Both the position numbers and the translations under genes were made by a program. The notes beneath the pieces were generated by a model that saw only the letters and a program-made list of their open reading frames with translations, had not been told where the DNA came from and searched no databases. Shown piece after piece: positions 1 to 9,700 of a stretch of DNA of 64,000 bases. The stretch covers positions 2,143,001 to 2,207,000 of the forward strand of contig NZ_CP115174.1 in NCBI RefSeq assembly GCF_027625475.1. The letters run 5' to 3'. The stretch comes from Sphingomonas abietis (GTDB lineage: Bacteria > Pseudomonadota > Alphaproteobacteria > Sphingomonadales > Sphingomonadaceae). How positions within the stretch are numbered: position 1 is the stretch's first letter; each line of letters starts with the position of its first letter.

Positions 1-147
1 GTATCCGAGCTCGAACAGGCAAAGACGGTCGCGATCCGTGCGAACGATCAGGGCCGCATCCATCATTACCGATTGGCGGGCTTCGTTCGGATGCTCGATG
101 CGGCCCGCCGCCTGGGCTGTGGCTCCGACGATGCCTTCCGGATCTGA
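1..147 (+). CDS. C-terminal end of an unidentified protein (partial)
   Basis: An open frame runs in from the window edge and ends with TGA at 145-147, giving 48 residues that finish in ...RRLGCGSDDAFRI. No start is visible because the gene begins outside the window. It lies only 3 bases before the TolC-like gene on the same strand, so it is probably the preceding gene of the type I secretion operon. The fragment is too short to place in a family. Coding character is judged only from the open frame and the tight spacing. Confidence 0.5.
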   Translation, partial: VSELEQAKTVAIRANDQGRIHHYRLAGFVRMLDAARRLGCGSDDAFRI

Positions 148-150
148 GCG

Positions 151-1731
151 ATGCTCCGCGGATATCGCGCGCTGGCCGCGCCGGCGCTTGCCCTTGTCCT
201 CGCGGCGCCCGTCGGCGCCGAGACGCTGGCGGATGCGATCGCGCTCGCCTATCGGACAAACCCCACGCTCGAGAGCGGTCGCTACGATCTGCGCGCGACC
301 GACGAGGGACTGGTCCAGGCGCGCTCGCAGCTTCGTCCCAGCGCGGAACTGGATGTGACCGGCACCTATGCCCGCACCGTGGAAGGCCGCACATCGCAGC
401 GTGCCAACCCGTCCGGGCCGGAAGCCTTCGACCGTAACAGCAACCAGGCCGAGGTAGTGCTGACCCAGCCGATCTACACGGGAGGTCGGGCGACCGCAGC
501 GCGTCAGTCGGCGATCGCGGCGATCCGCTCGGGGCGCGAGACGCTGCGAGGCGCGGAGGGCGATCTGCTCCTCTCGGTGATCACCGCCTATGTCGATGTT
601 CGCCGCTACGCGGCGGCGCTGGGCGTCTGGCATGCCAGCGTCGATGATCTCGAAAAGCTCACCAGGGAAATCGACGCGCGCAAGATCGCGGGCGAGGTCA
701 CGCTGACCGACGTCGCCCAGGCGCAGGCGCAGCTCTCGATCGCCCGCCAGCAGGTGGTCGCGACGGAACAGGCGCTGGAGGCGGCGCGCACCGACTATGC
801 GGCGCTGGTCGGACGTGATCCCGGCGATCTTGCCGAAGAGCCGACGCTGCCCAACCTGCCGCTCCGTGTCGAGGATGCCTTCGAACTGGCCGAACGCCAG
901 AATCCCGAGCTTCAACGTGCGGTGTTCACCGAACAGGGCTCGCGCGCCAACATCGTGGCGGCGAAGGCACAGGGGCGGCCGACGCTCAGCCTGCGTGGCA
1001 CGGCTGAGCTCAGCGGCAAGGCGGTGCCCTACCATCTCCACGATCAGGATCAGGGCTATACCGGCGCCGTGGTGCTGAGCGTGCCGCTGACCGCCGGCGG
1101 GCTCGTCGCCTCGCAGATCCGCCAGGCCGAGGACCGCAACGGCTCGGACCGCTTCAAGATCGAGGCGGTACGCCGTGAGGTCGACCGCGCCGTGTCCTAC
1201 GCCTGGAACCAGATGGTGACCGCCGGGCAGCAAGCCGACCTCCAGGACGAGCAGCGCCGCTTTGCCGAAACCCAGCTCGACGGCATGATCAACGAATATC
1301 GGGTCGGCCTGCGTTCGACCTTCGATGTGCTCTACGCCCAGCAGCAGCTTCGTGACGCGGAAGTGGCGCTGCTCGGGTCCGAGCGCGACCGTTATGTGTC
1401 GGCGGCGACACTGCTGCGCCAGGCTGGCCTGCTCGAGGCGCGCGCGATCATGACCGGCGTGCAACTCCACGATCCGGCGAAGCATCTGCGCGATGTCGAG
1501 CACAGGAACGCGGTCCCGTGGGACAGGCTGCTCGCCGCACTGGATAAGGCGGTCGCGCCGCGGGCGCGCCAGCGCACCCTCCAGCAACCCGGCATAAGCG
1601 GCGAGACGCCTGTTATCGTAGCGGCCAGCACCAGGCCCGCGCAGCCCAGCCTGTCGCGGTCGCTCCCGCATGTGCCGATCGCCGGAACGGTCGGCCGTTC
1701 CGTCCCAGTCGATCACCGGAAACTGCACTGA
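151..1731 (+). CDS. TolC-family outer membrane protein of a type I secretion system
   Basis: This 526-residue protein is the predicted outer-membrane channel of the exporter encoded downstream. It starts with a signal peptide (MLRGYRALAAPALALVLAAPVGA, likely cut after residue 23) and then TLADAIALAYRTNP, the usual opening of TolC/PrtF proteins. Two outer-membrane-efflux halves follow, with the second starting near residue 245 (VEDAFELAERQNPEL). The GLRSTFDVLYAQQQL stretch near residue 390 is typical of type I secretion TolC proteins. The last 50 or so residues are a Pro/Arg-rich tail. Its stop overlaps the ATG of the ABC exporter gene, so the two are translationally coupled. Family assignment is strong; the specific partner is inferred from the operon. 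Confidence 0.93.
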   Translation: MLRGYRALAAPALALVLAAPVGAETLADAIALAYRTNPTLESGRYDLRATDEGLVQARSQLRPSAELDVTGTYARTVEGRTSQRANPSGPEAFDRNSNQAEVVLTQPIYTGGRATAARQSAIAAIRSGRETLRGAEGDLLLSVITAYVDVRRYAAALGVWHASVDDLEKLTREIDARKIAGEVTLTDVAQAQAQLSIARQQVVATEQALEAARTDYAALVGRDPGDLAEEPTLPNLPLRVEDAFELAERQNPELQRAVFTEQGSRANIVAAKAQGRPTLSLRGTAELSGKAVPYHLHDQDQGYTGAVVLSVPLTAGGLVASQIRQAEDRNGSDRFKIEAVRREVDRAVSYAWNQMVTAGQQADLQDEQRRFAETQLDGMINEYRVGLRSTFDVLYAQQQLRDAEVALLGSERDRYVSAATLLRQAGLLEARAIMTGVQLHDPAKHLRDVEHRNAVPWDRLLAALDKAVAPRARQRTLQQPGISGETPVIVAASTRPAQPSLSRSLPHVPIAGTVGRSVPVDHRKLH

Positions 1732-3881
1732 TGAGCGAGGCCGATTCCCATCGTGTGGACGAAAACAGCGAAAGCGGCCTCGATGCGTTCGCGACCTTGC
1801 TCGCCATGCACCGCATCGCCGTCGATCCGGCCCAGCTGCGCCATGGCCTTGGTCATCATCAGGCGGTCAGTCCGCGAGACATCGTCCGGATCGCGCAGGG
1901 GCTGGACGGCGTGCGTGCCCGGTCACGCAACGCACGCTGGAAGGATCTCGAACGGATGCCGTTGCCGGCGCTTGCCAACGGCAGGCTCGGCTGGTTCCTG
2001 ATCGGGCGCGTCGCCGGCGAGGAGATTCTGATCCAGCGCCCCGACCGCACGATCGGCAAGCTGACGCGCGCGGAGCTGGACGAGGTCTGGTCGGGCGAAC
2101 TGGTATTGGTCACCACGCGCGAGAATGTCGGCCTGACACATCAGGCATTCGATTTTACCTGGTTCATCCCTCAAATCGTGCGCTACCGCAGCCTGATCGG
2201 CGAGGTGCTGCTGATCACGTTGGCACTGAACCTGCTGGGGCTTGCGGCGCCGCTCTTTTTCCAGAACGTCGTCGACAAGGTGCTGGTCCACGACACCATG
2301 TCGACATTGACCGTGCTCGCCATCGGCTTCGTCGGCGTGTCGACCTGGGAGACCGTGTTTGGTTGGCTCAGGACCAAGCTCTATTCCGAGACCAGCCAGA
2401 AACTCGATGTCGAACTGGGCGCCAAGCTGTTCCGCCATCTGCTGCACCTGCCGCTCAGCTATTTCGAGGCGCGGCGTGTCGGCGATACCGCGATGCGGGT
2501 GCGCCAGCTCGAAACGATCCGCGAATTTCTGACCAACGCGTCGCTGTCAGTGCTGGTCGACCCGGCCTTCACCATCGTCTTCCTGGTCGCGATGTGGATC
2601 TACTCGACCAAGCTGTTCGTCATCTCGGTGCTGACAATCCCCGCCTATATCGCCGTCGCGGTGCTGATCACCCGGCCGCTGCGCGCGCGGGTGAACGAGA
2701 AGTTCGAGCGCAGTGCCGCCAACAACGCGCTGCTGGTCGAAAGCATCGGCGGCATCCAGACGGTGAAAGCCAGTGCGGTCGAGCCGCAATGGCAAGATCG
2801 CTGGGAGCGCCAGCTGGCCGGCTATAGCGAGGCGAGCCAGCGGGTGATCAGCCTTGGCAACACGGGCAGCCAAGCGATCCAATATATCTCCAAGCTCAAC
2901 ATGGCGGCGATCCTCTATTTCGGGGCGCAGGCCGTAATCGCGCACAAGATGACGGTGGGTGGCCTCATCGCCTTCAACATGTTCGCGCAGCGCGTGTCGG
3001 GGCCGGTGATCCGGATGGCGCAGCTCTGGCAGGATTTTCAACAGGTCAAGATCGCGATCGAGCGGCTGGGCGACGTGCTCAACCAGCCCACCGAGCCCGG
3101 CGCGGGGAGCCGTACCGCGCTGCCCGCGATCAAGGGTGAAATCCGCTTCGAAAGCATCAAGTTCCGCTACGACCTCGAAGGTCCCTGGACGCTTGAGGAT
3201 ATCGACCTCGATATTGCCGCCGGGTCGACACTGGGCATTGTCGGTTCGTCGGGCTCGGGTAAGTCGACCCTGACCAAGCTCCTCCAGCGGCTCTATACGC
3301 CGGCTGGCGGACGCGTGCTCGTCGACGGTGTCGACGTCGGGCAGATCGATCCGGCCTGGCTGCGCCGCCAGATCGGCGTGGTGCTCCAGGAGAACCTGCT
3401 CTTCAATCGTTCGGTGCGGGAGAATATCGCGCTCGCCAATCCGGCGATGCCGCTGGAGGCGGTCAATGCCGCGGCGACGCTGGCCGGCGCGCACGAATTC
3501 ATCGTGCGGATGCCGCAGGGCTATGACACGATCATCGAGGAGCGTGGCGCCAACCTGTCGGGCGGCCAGCGCCAGCGCCTCGCCATCGCCCGCGCGCTAG
3601 TCACGCAACCGCGCATCCTGATCTTCGACGAGGCGACCTCGGCGCTCGATGCGGAGAGCGAGGAGATCATCCAGGCCAATCTCAAGGCGATGGCGCAAGG
3701 CCGCACCGTGCTGATCATCGCGCATCGTCTGTCGGCGATCCGGCAATGCGACCGGATCATCACGCTGGAGAAGGGCCGGATCGTCGAGACCGGCAGTCAT
3801 GACGAGCTGCTGCGCCTAGACGGCCGCTATGCCGATCTTCACCGCCGCCAGATGGGCGTCACGCACGGAGTTGCCGCATGA
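1731..3881 (+). CDS. HlyB-like type I secretion ABC exporter with degenerate C39 domain
   Basis: A 716-residue inner-membrane ATPase/permease that should energise export of the RTX protein. Residues 1-135 form a C39-peptidase-like domain. The segment where C39 enzymes carry the catalytic Cys reads SGLDAFATLLAMH, so it is a non-cleaving docking domain as in HlyB. The transmembrane domain follows (about 150-430). The nucleotide-binding domain has Walker A GSSGSGKST (Lys about 511), the LSGGQ signature near 609, Walker B LIFDEATSALD and the H-loop AHRLS. It overlaps both neighbours by a few bases. The absence of a catalytic Cys fits C-terminal RTX signals, which are not processed. Confidence 0.95.
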   Translation: MSEADSHRVDENSESGLDAFATLLAMHRIAVDPAQLRHGLGHHQAVSPRDIVRIAQGLDGVRARSRNARWKDLERMPLPALANGRLGWFLIGRVAGEEILIQRPDRTIGKLTRAELDEVWSGELVLVTTRENVGLTHQAFDFTWFIPQIVRYRSLIGEVLLITLALNLLGLAAPLFFQNVVDKVLVHDTMSTLTVLAIGFVGVSTWETVFGWLRTKLYSETSQKLDVELGAKLFRHLLHLPLSYFEARRVGDTAMRVRQLETIREFLTNASLSVLVDPAFTIVFLVAMWIYSTKLFVISVLTIPAYIAVAVLITRPLRARVNEKFERSAANNALLVESIGGIQTVKASAVEPQWQDRWERQLAGYSEASQRVISLGNTGSQAIQYISKLNMAAILYFGAQAVIAHKMTVGGLIAFNMFAQRVSGPVIRMAQLWQDFQQVKIAIERLGDVLNQPTEPGAGSRTALPAIKGEIRFESIKFRYDLEGPWTLEDIDLDIAAGSTLGIVGSSGSGKSTLTKLLQRLYTPAGGRVLVDGVDVGQIDPAWLRRQIGVVLQENLLFNRSVRENIALANPAMPLEAVNAAATLAGAHEFIVRMPQGYDTIIEERGANLSGGQRQRLAIARALVTQPRILIFDEATSALDAESEEIIQANLKAMAQGRTVLIIAHRLSAIRQCDRIITLEKGRIVETGSHDELLRLDGRYADLHRRQMGVTHGVAA

Positions 3882-5269
3882 ACGCGATTTCCCACCACTG
3901 GCGGGTCGCACGCGAAGCGCTCGTTCAGGAGAAGGCGCGCGCGAAAAGCGCTAGGCGCAGCGCAGACTCGCGCTTTCTACCGGCCGCTCTCGAGATCATC
4001 GAGCGTCCCGTGTCGCCGACAGGGCGGATCACGGCATGGGTGCTGCTCATTGGGCTTGTTGCTACGTTCGCCTGGCTGATCATCGGCAAGGTCGACATCG
4101 TCGCTTCCACGCAGGGTCGGATCATGCCGACCGATGATGTGAAGATGGTCCAGGCGTCTAACACAGGCATCGTAAGAGCTATCTACGTCCGTGACGGCGA
4201 CGCGGTGAAGAAGGGGCAGCCGCTGATCGATCTCGATCCGACGGTGTCCACAGCAGACCAGACGCAGGCCGAAAAGGCGCTCCTGTCGGATGAGCTCGAC
4301 GTTGCGCGCGATCGGGCGATTGCCGACGCGCTGTCTGGACGCGGCCTTCATTTTACGCCGCCTGGCGGTACGCCCGCCGACGTCGCAGATACCCAACGCC
4401 GCCTGATTACTGCCCAGGTAGCTGAGAGCGAAGCCTCGATGGCGGGCATGGCGGCGGCACGCGCTTCATCGCTTGCGGAAGCAGAAGCCGCGGCAGATCA
4501 GATCAGGACTTCCGACCAGACCTTGCCGGTCCTCGATCGCGAGCTCGAGGCGATGCATGGGCTGGAGGCCAAAGGGTACGCGCCCGGTCTCAAGCTTATG
4601 GAAATGGACCGCCAACGTCATTCGGAAGCGGGACAGCGCGATATCGCCGTTGCACAGCAGGCGAGGGGATTCGCCGATGCCCGCAAGTTCGGTCAGCAGC
4701 TCGCACAGACCCGCGAACAGGCGAGGCAGACGGCGCTTGCCGATCTGGCGAAAGCGCAGAGCCAGGCGATGCTTCGCAAGGAAGAGCTCACAAAAGCCCA
4801 GCAAAAGAGCCATCTTCAGCGCCTCGTGGCGCCGGTGGACGGAACAGTCCAGCAGCTCGCGGTGCACACCGTCGGCGGTGTCGTCGAGGCGGTTCGGCCT
4901 CTCATGATCGTGGTGCCCTACGGGGCACTGACCGTCGAAGCCAAGGTGCTCAACAAGGACGCCGGTTTCGTCCATCGTGGTCAGGACGTAGCAGTGAAGC
5001 TCGAAGCCTTCCCATTCACACGCTATGGGACGGTACCCGGCCGGATCGAAAGCGTCAGTACGGATTCGGTGGACGATAAGAAGCTTGGCCCTGTCTACAC
5101 GGCGCGTGTGAATCTTCTGCGGTCGACTATCGACCGAGGCGATCGCGTCGTTCCTCTTGGCCCAGGCATGACCGTCACTGCCGATATTCGGACGGGCCGT
5201 CGCTCGATCATGAGTTATCTAATTAGTCCAATTGACAAGGCCCGCCTCGAAGCGGCGCGGGAGCGATAG
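3878..5269 (+). CDS. HlyD-family membrane fusion protein (type I secretion adaptor)
   Basis: This 463-residue periplasmic adaptor links the ABC exporter to the TolC-like channel. A cytoplasmic N-terminus of about 45 residues is followed by one transmembrane segment (ITAWVLLIGLVATFAWLIIG). A biotinyl-lipoyl half (VRAIYVRDGDAVKKGQPLIDLDP) comes next, then long Ala/Gln/Glu-rich helices (about 125-315), the second lipoyl half (RLVAPVDGTVQQL) and a beta-barrel region with a typical HlyD ending (GPGMTVTADIRTGRRSIMSYLISP). The start overlaps the exporter stop as ATGA. The family is clear and the pairing with this RTX gene is inferred from position. Confidence 0.94.
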   Translation: MNAISHHWRVAREALVQEKARAKSARRSADSRFLPAALEIIERPVSPTGRITAWVLLIGLVATFAWLIIGKVDIVASTQGRIMPTDDVKMVQASNTGIVRAIYVRDGDAVKKGQPLIDLDPTVSTADQTQAEKALLSDELDVARDRAIADALSGRGLHFTPPGGTPADVADTQRRLITAQVAESEASMAGMAAARASSLAEAEAAADQIRTSDQTLPVLDRELEAMHGLEAKGYAPGLKLMEMDRQRHSEAGQRDIAVAQQARGFADARKFGQQLAQTREQARQTALADLAKAQSQAMLRKEELTKAQQKSHLQRLVAPVDGTVQQLAVHTVGGVVEAVRPLMIVVPYGALTVEAKVLNKDAGFVHRGQDVAVKLEAFPFTRYGTVPGRIESVSTDSVDDKKLGPVYTARVNLLRSTIDRGDRVVPLGPGMTVTADIRTGRRSIMSYLISPIDKARLEAARER

Positions 5270-5305
5270 GTTCATGCTGCACATTATAACTCATGGAGAC
5301 GATCG

Positions 5306-5830
5306 ATGACGGCAGAGCGTATAGAGAGCAGCCAGGCGCACACCGTCAGCCACATTTTTGGGGAGATTACGTGGCTGCTTTCTCAATCTTGGCAACATTC
5401 CGATCTCTTAGTCACCGATTTGAACTGGTTGGTGATGCCGCCAATCCTCAACCAACAATTTCACATTTTCAGAAAGGCCAAGCGTCCGGTCGGGGCGGCG
5501 CTCTGGGCGCTATTCGATTCGGAACGTCAGACTAAGCTTGAGGGGAAACTCAAGCTGCCAAGTTTTGATCTGGACCCCGGTGACTGGAAAACGGGAAACG
5601 ATTTATGGCTCATCGCCCTCATCGCGCCGTTCGCTAATCCCGAAAACGGCGAAGCAGAGGTCATGCTCGCCGACCTGATTGCAGGTCCTTTCGCACAAAA
5701 GCCGTTTCGAATGATATATACCGATCCCGTAACGGGCCAGCGTTCAATCATAAGGGTAAGCGAAAACGCTAAAGAAGAGCTCGTCTATAGAATGAAAAAG
5801 CAAATCCTCGAAGCTGAGGATCAGCGGTGA
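5306..5830 (+). CDS. HlyC-like RTX toxin-activating lysine acyltransferase
   Basis: A 174-residue protein of the size of HlyC, which transfers fatty acyl groups from acyl-ACP to lysines of RTX toxins in the cytoplasm. The N-terminal GEITWLLSQSWQH segment matches the HlyC GHVSWLWASSPLH segment, placing the catalytic histidine at His31. A LWLIALIAPF segment matches HlyC KWFIDWIAPF. In that alignment Ala104 stands where HlyC has the conserved Asp92, which may affect activity. The gene has a GGAG sequence before the ATG and overlaps the next gene. An RTX activator beside a giant RTX gene suggests the product is acylated. The family call is good; activity is uncertain. Confidence 0.82.
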   Translation: MTAERIESSQAHTVSHIFGEITWLLSQSWQHSDLLVTDLNWLVMPPILNQQFHIFRKAKRPVGAALWALFDSERQTKLEGKLKLPSFDLDPGDWKTGNDLWLIALIAPFANPENGEAEVMLADLIAGPFAQKPFRMIYTDPVTGQRSIIRVSENAKEELVYRMKKQILEAEDQR

Positions 5831-6699
5831 CAATCGCTCTCGCCCTTATTATTGCATTGCAAGCCGCAATCTTGCCGCAGAACGATGCGAGCCCTGAGGT
5901 GCTCCATCGTCAGCCGTTTGCCGTTATAGAGCGGTCGGCCAGCGGAGGAGACAAATATGCGCAATTCGAGCTTGCCGAGCGTTATGAAGCTGGAATCGGA
6001 GTCGACCGAAACGTCAAGAGAGCTATCTACTGGTATAGCAAGGCTGCGAAAACTATTGTCGTTCCGACGTATGTGTACTTGGGGCCCATAGGGAAGGCTT
6101 CGCGGGGACGCGCTATAGAGATCGGCCAACCGCAAATAAGGCCTGGGCTGCCTCAGGCTGCAGCGCGTTTGAGCGCCCTCGAACCCGGCCGGAAGGCACC
6201 AATCACGCCCGGTCTTGATATACCGGCCAACTCTCCTAGCTCGCAGCCGCTAAAAGGTCTCAGCCCACCCGCGTCTGAAATTCTCGTTGCCTCCGGAGTC
6301 GATTTGGCGGTCTTGATGGCGACGCCGCCAGAGAAACCAGTTCCATTGCGTATTGCGGGAATAGATGGTTTCGCATCGTACGACCGTAATAAGTGCGCCG
6401 CTGGTGAACTGGATATCCCGTCGAGTGAGTGCCACGTCAGTTCGATAAAATTTCAGGCGAACTTCCCAGTGAAGGTGTGCATCTCGATAGAGAAAGCAGA
6501 AATCTTTTTGGAGGCCCACGGTTGGCGCACTCCAGCGGAACGGTCAAGACCGAGTTTCCACATTGGCGCAAGTGGCGAGCCGAATTTGCCTCCAATCCAA
6601 GAGGTGTTTGTCGATAGGTTTGGCGATGCAATCAGCCTGTCTCCATACCTAAAAGCGTCATGCCTTAATCAAGCGAAACTCGATCTAGCTCACGAATAG
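5827..6699 (+). CDS. Sel1/TPR-like exported protein of the RTX operon
   Basis: A 290-residue protein with a GTG start overlapping the hlyC-like stop. The first 18 residues (MTIALALIIALQAAILPQ) resemble a short signal peptide. Residues about 35-75 hold one Sel1-type helical repeat (GGDKYAQFELAERYEAGIGVDRNVKRAIYWYSKAAK). The rest is Pro/Ser-rich and has no recognised fold. It contains several cysteines (for example CAAGELDIPSSECHVS), which fits a periplasmic or secreted protein. It sits between the acyltransferase and the toxin-like gene, so a role in maturation, immunity or delivery is possible but not shown. Base composition is visibly lower in GC than in the exporter genes. Confidence 0.7.
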   Translation: MTIALALIIALQAAILPQNDASPEVLHRQPFAVIERSASGGDKYAQFELAERYEAGIGVDRNVKRAIYWYSKAAKTIVVPTYVYLGPIGKASRGRAIEIGQPQIRPGLPQAAARLSALEPGRKAPITPGLDIPANSPSSQPLKGLSPPASEILVASGVDLAVLMATPPEKPVPLRIAGIDGFASYDRNKCAAGELDIPSSECHVSSIKFQANFPVKVCISIEKAEIFLEAHGWRTPAERSRPSFHIGASGEPNLPPIQEVFVDRFGDAISLSPYLKASCLNQAKLDLAHE

Positions 6700-6708
6700 G
6701 ATACCGCC

Positions 6709-9700
6709 ATGGCATTCAATACACAAGTTGAAGCGATGTTTCAGGCGCTGAAGGTTAGTTATCTGGCGTCGGGCGGATCGTTAGCCAACTTTACAGCGTT
6801 CTATAATTCGATCTCGGCAATCCCGTCTCTCGTGTCGCGGTTCAACGATGCCCAAGAGCAAGGCACACTCAAGTCCATAGCCTTTAGTCCTGCGAACGGC
6901 TTATCGAACTACTCGAACAATTATTTGCATTGGGATCCCCGCAATAAGTGGACCGGGGTTCCGGGAGCAACAACTGGAACGATCACATTCGATCCTTCTG
7001 CGTTGAGCGGCAACGGTACCACCGCGGCTGGGCAGCGCGATCTGACGGGCGCGTTTATTGCCGCTCACGAAATCGCCCATGCCATAAACGCCACCAATGC
7101 AAATAAGGACTATATCAGTCAACTAAACGCCGCGGCAACGTATCTCGCGGCTCAACCGCAAACACAACCTATAAATGTGACTCAACAGGTCGCATCAATT
7201 ATGAATACTGAGTTCAACGAAGAGGCGCGTGCGAGCTTCAGCGCCTACAATGACTTAATCACTGCGTTGGGAAACGCAGGCCAGCCAGCGACGCCTGCAG
7301 AATTGCAAACGCTAGCGTCCTCAACAGGATATGCGAGTTATTTCATCAATAGCTCCACTGGCCTATTAGATACGTCCATTCCTGTGCAGGCCAACGGGTT
7401 AATTAGCCTTGATCCGACCAGCGTTGCTGCTGGCGCGGGGCTTATGCGCTCCAAGGAACCAGACGCTATCGACAACCATGCTGTGCAGTATGGCGTCGCG
7501 GCCCTTGCTTTCATGTGCGCGCAACCGAGCAACGCGGTTCTAACCATCGATTCGAACCAACTCGGCGTCTCGAATTCGAAGGTTAGCTTTTCAGACGCAC
7601 TGCTCAAGTACATTGGCGACTTCAAAACGAACCAAGTAACCCAATGCGTAATCCGGGATACGGCAAGCGGGCAACAGGCCACGGTGAACACCTCCGCTGC
7701 GGGCGCTCCACGGATTGTAGTGCACGATCCCCTTGATCCGAACGGTCCGACGACGTCGGTCACGTGGGGCGATGACGACGCAGTTGATGGGGAGAACTCA
7801 TATAATGACTCGGTGACGGCTACAGTCGATTCAAGCGGGAAAGTCATTGGCGTCACAATCGTAAAAGGTGGGATTGCAATCACCTTAACCGGCGATGATT
7901 TAGGGGCTGCCGCAGCTCAGATCGCTGATCTCGTCTCGAAATCATCAAACGCGAGCCCCGAACTCCAGTATGGTGATATTTCTGAGCTATTTGAGATGGA
8001 CAGCAACGTTACTGGTGGCGGAGTAACGTCTCAAATCGATGCCGACCTTCTCTCAGCCAGACTAGATGATCAAGGAAACCTGGTTTTATCGGGCCATACA
8101 ACTAAGCTTCTAACCTTCGATCCGCGCAGCAGTGTCGGTCGCTTCGCAGTTAGTGCCGGCCAAGACGAGTATGGTCGGGATATTTCGCAAGAGTGGGACG
8201 TGGACCTACAAGACGGGTCACATTCCTATACCGGGATAACTCAGACATCTGATGGTGATGTAACTGTTACTAAAGACCCAAATGGCCCAACAACGATCCG
8301 CCTTACCGATTCGCCAGTTAAGATCGACTTTGTTGACGCCGCTGAGATCCTCGCTAACACATTCGGTCGCTACATTGCGGGGGATAATTTACTTACCCAG
8401 ACGGTCACATCCGCCGCATTGAAGACGGTAGCCGATAACTTCGGTGATGTCCTCAATTCTGTTGCTTTTGATGGCGGCACCGCGACCTCCAATAATCTGG
8501 CACACGCTTTCGATGGCCTTGGCGAGGAGTTTGTAGCGAATTTGCGGGACGCTGGAATCGGCGCTGTGAGTTCGTATCTGAGTGCGCAGCTCGTCGATGC
8601 TATCGGTATTCACGGTTTGCCTGGGCAGTTTCTGAATACAGAGGCGAGCCAAGTTATTGACACGATCCTCAAAAACGCGGCGGACGGCAACTACATATTT
8701 AAAGGGCTAAGCGCGACGAGCCTCGAGAACACCGCGGGAGCATTTGTCGGTACGGAGCTTGCGAATACGATTGCCGACTGGGACGAGGTTGGCGAACAGA
8801 TCGGGGCTCAGATCGGAAGCGCCATCGGTGCTACGATCGGTACTGCGATCCCAATTCCCTTTCTGGGCTCCGCGATTGGAGCATTTTTCGGTGATTTGAT
8901 CGGAGGTCTTATCGGCGGCCTCTTCACGGGCAAGCCGGAGTCCGGCGCGATCGTTGGCTTCGATGCGGTGAGTGGGACATTTGAGGTTCAAGACGTTTGG
9001 AAGAAGGACGGCGGCAAAAAGGCCGTCGCACGTCAGCTCGGGAATTCCGCGGCCTTGACGCTCGATGGCATCATTCAAACGATTGGCGGCGAGCTGTTGA
9101 ACGGTAGCAGCGTGGATGCCGGTTCCTATGGCATGCGTGCGAAGTCCTACGTCTATTGGGAGGACGGCACCGCGAGCGACAATCGCATGAAGTTCACGTC
9201 GGCCTCTGACCTGGTCCAGTATGGCGTCATGCAAGCGGCCCGGCAGATGCAATTTCTCGGGGGCGACATTTACGAGAAACGCGCGTTCTACAATACCTTG
9301 GCTCAACCCCTGCAGACGAGCACAGTGGCAGACGCCGATCCACTCAATGAGGGCGGCGATTTGACTAAAGTCGATTTTGGAATGAGTACCCTGCTCGGCA
9401 ATCTCGACGTAGCTAATCGCCTGAAAACCTATCTGAATAATTCCGCATCGATTAATGCACTCATTGCTGCTGAGCCGGATTCGGTGTTTGCTTCGGAGTG
9501 GTTGCTGACGCTTTCCCAGGCGAGCGACCTAGGGTTGCTTAAGCGGAACACGCATGATTGGGATGGTGGCTTCTCGTATCTGCTCGAGCAGGGTGGTATC
9601 GACGCCCGGACGGTGGGTTTCGAGTTCGATGCCTTAACGCGTGCTGGTAACGGCGAGCGCGTAATGACGCTAGATGGGGCAGTTCTCGAAGATACTGTCG

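Noticed and set aside
1670..2827. 385-codon frame overlapping the ABC exporter
   Set aside because: It is Arg-rich and overlaps a clearly conserved exporter in another frame.
6709..7250. Calling the RTX protein a serralysin
   Set aside because: The motif is [11 protein letters not shown], lacking the Gly and third His of HExxHxxGxxH, and the protein is about ten times too long.
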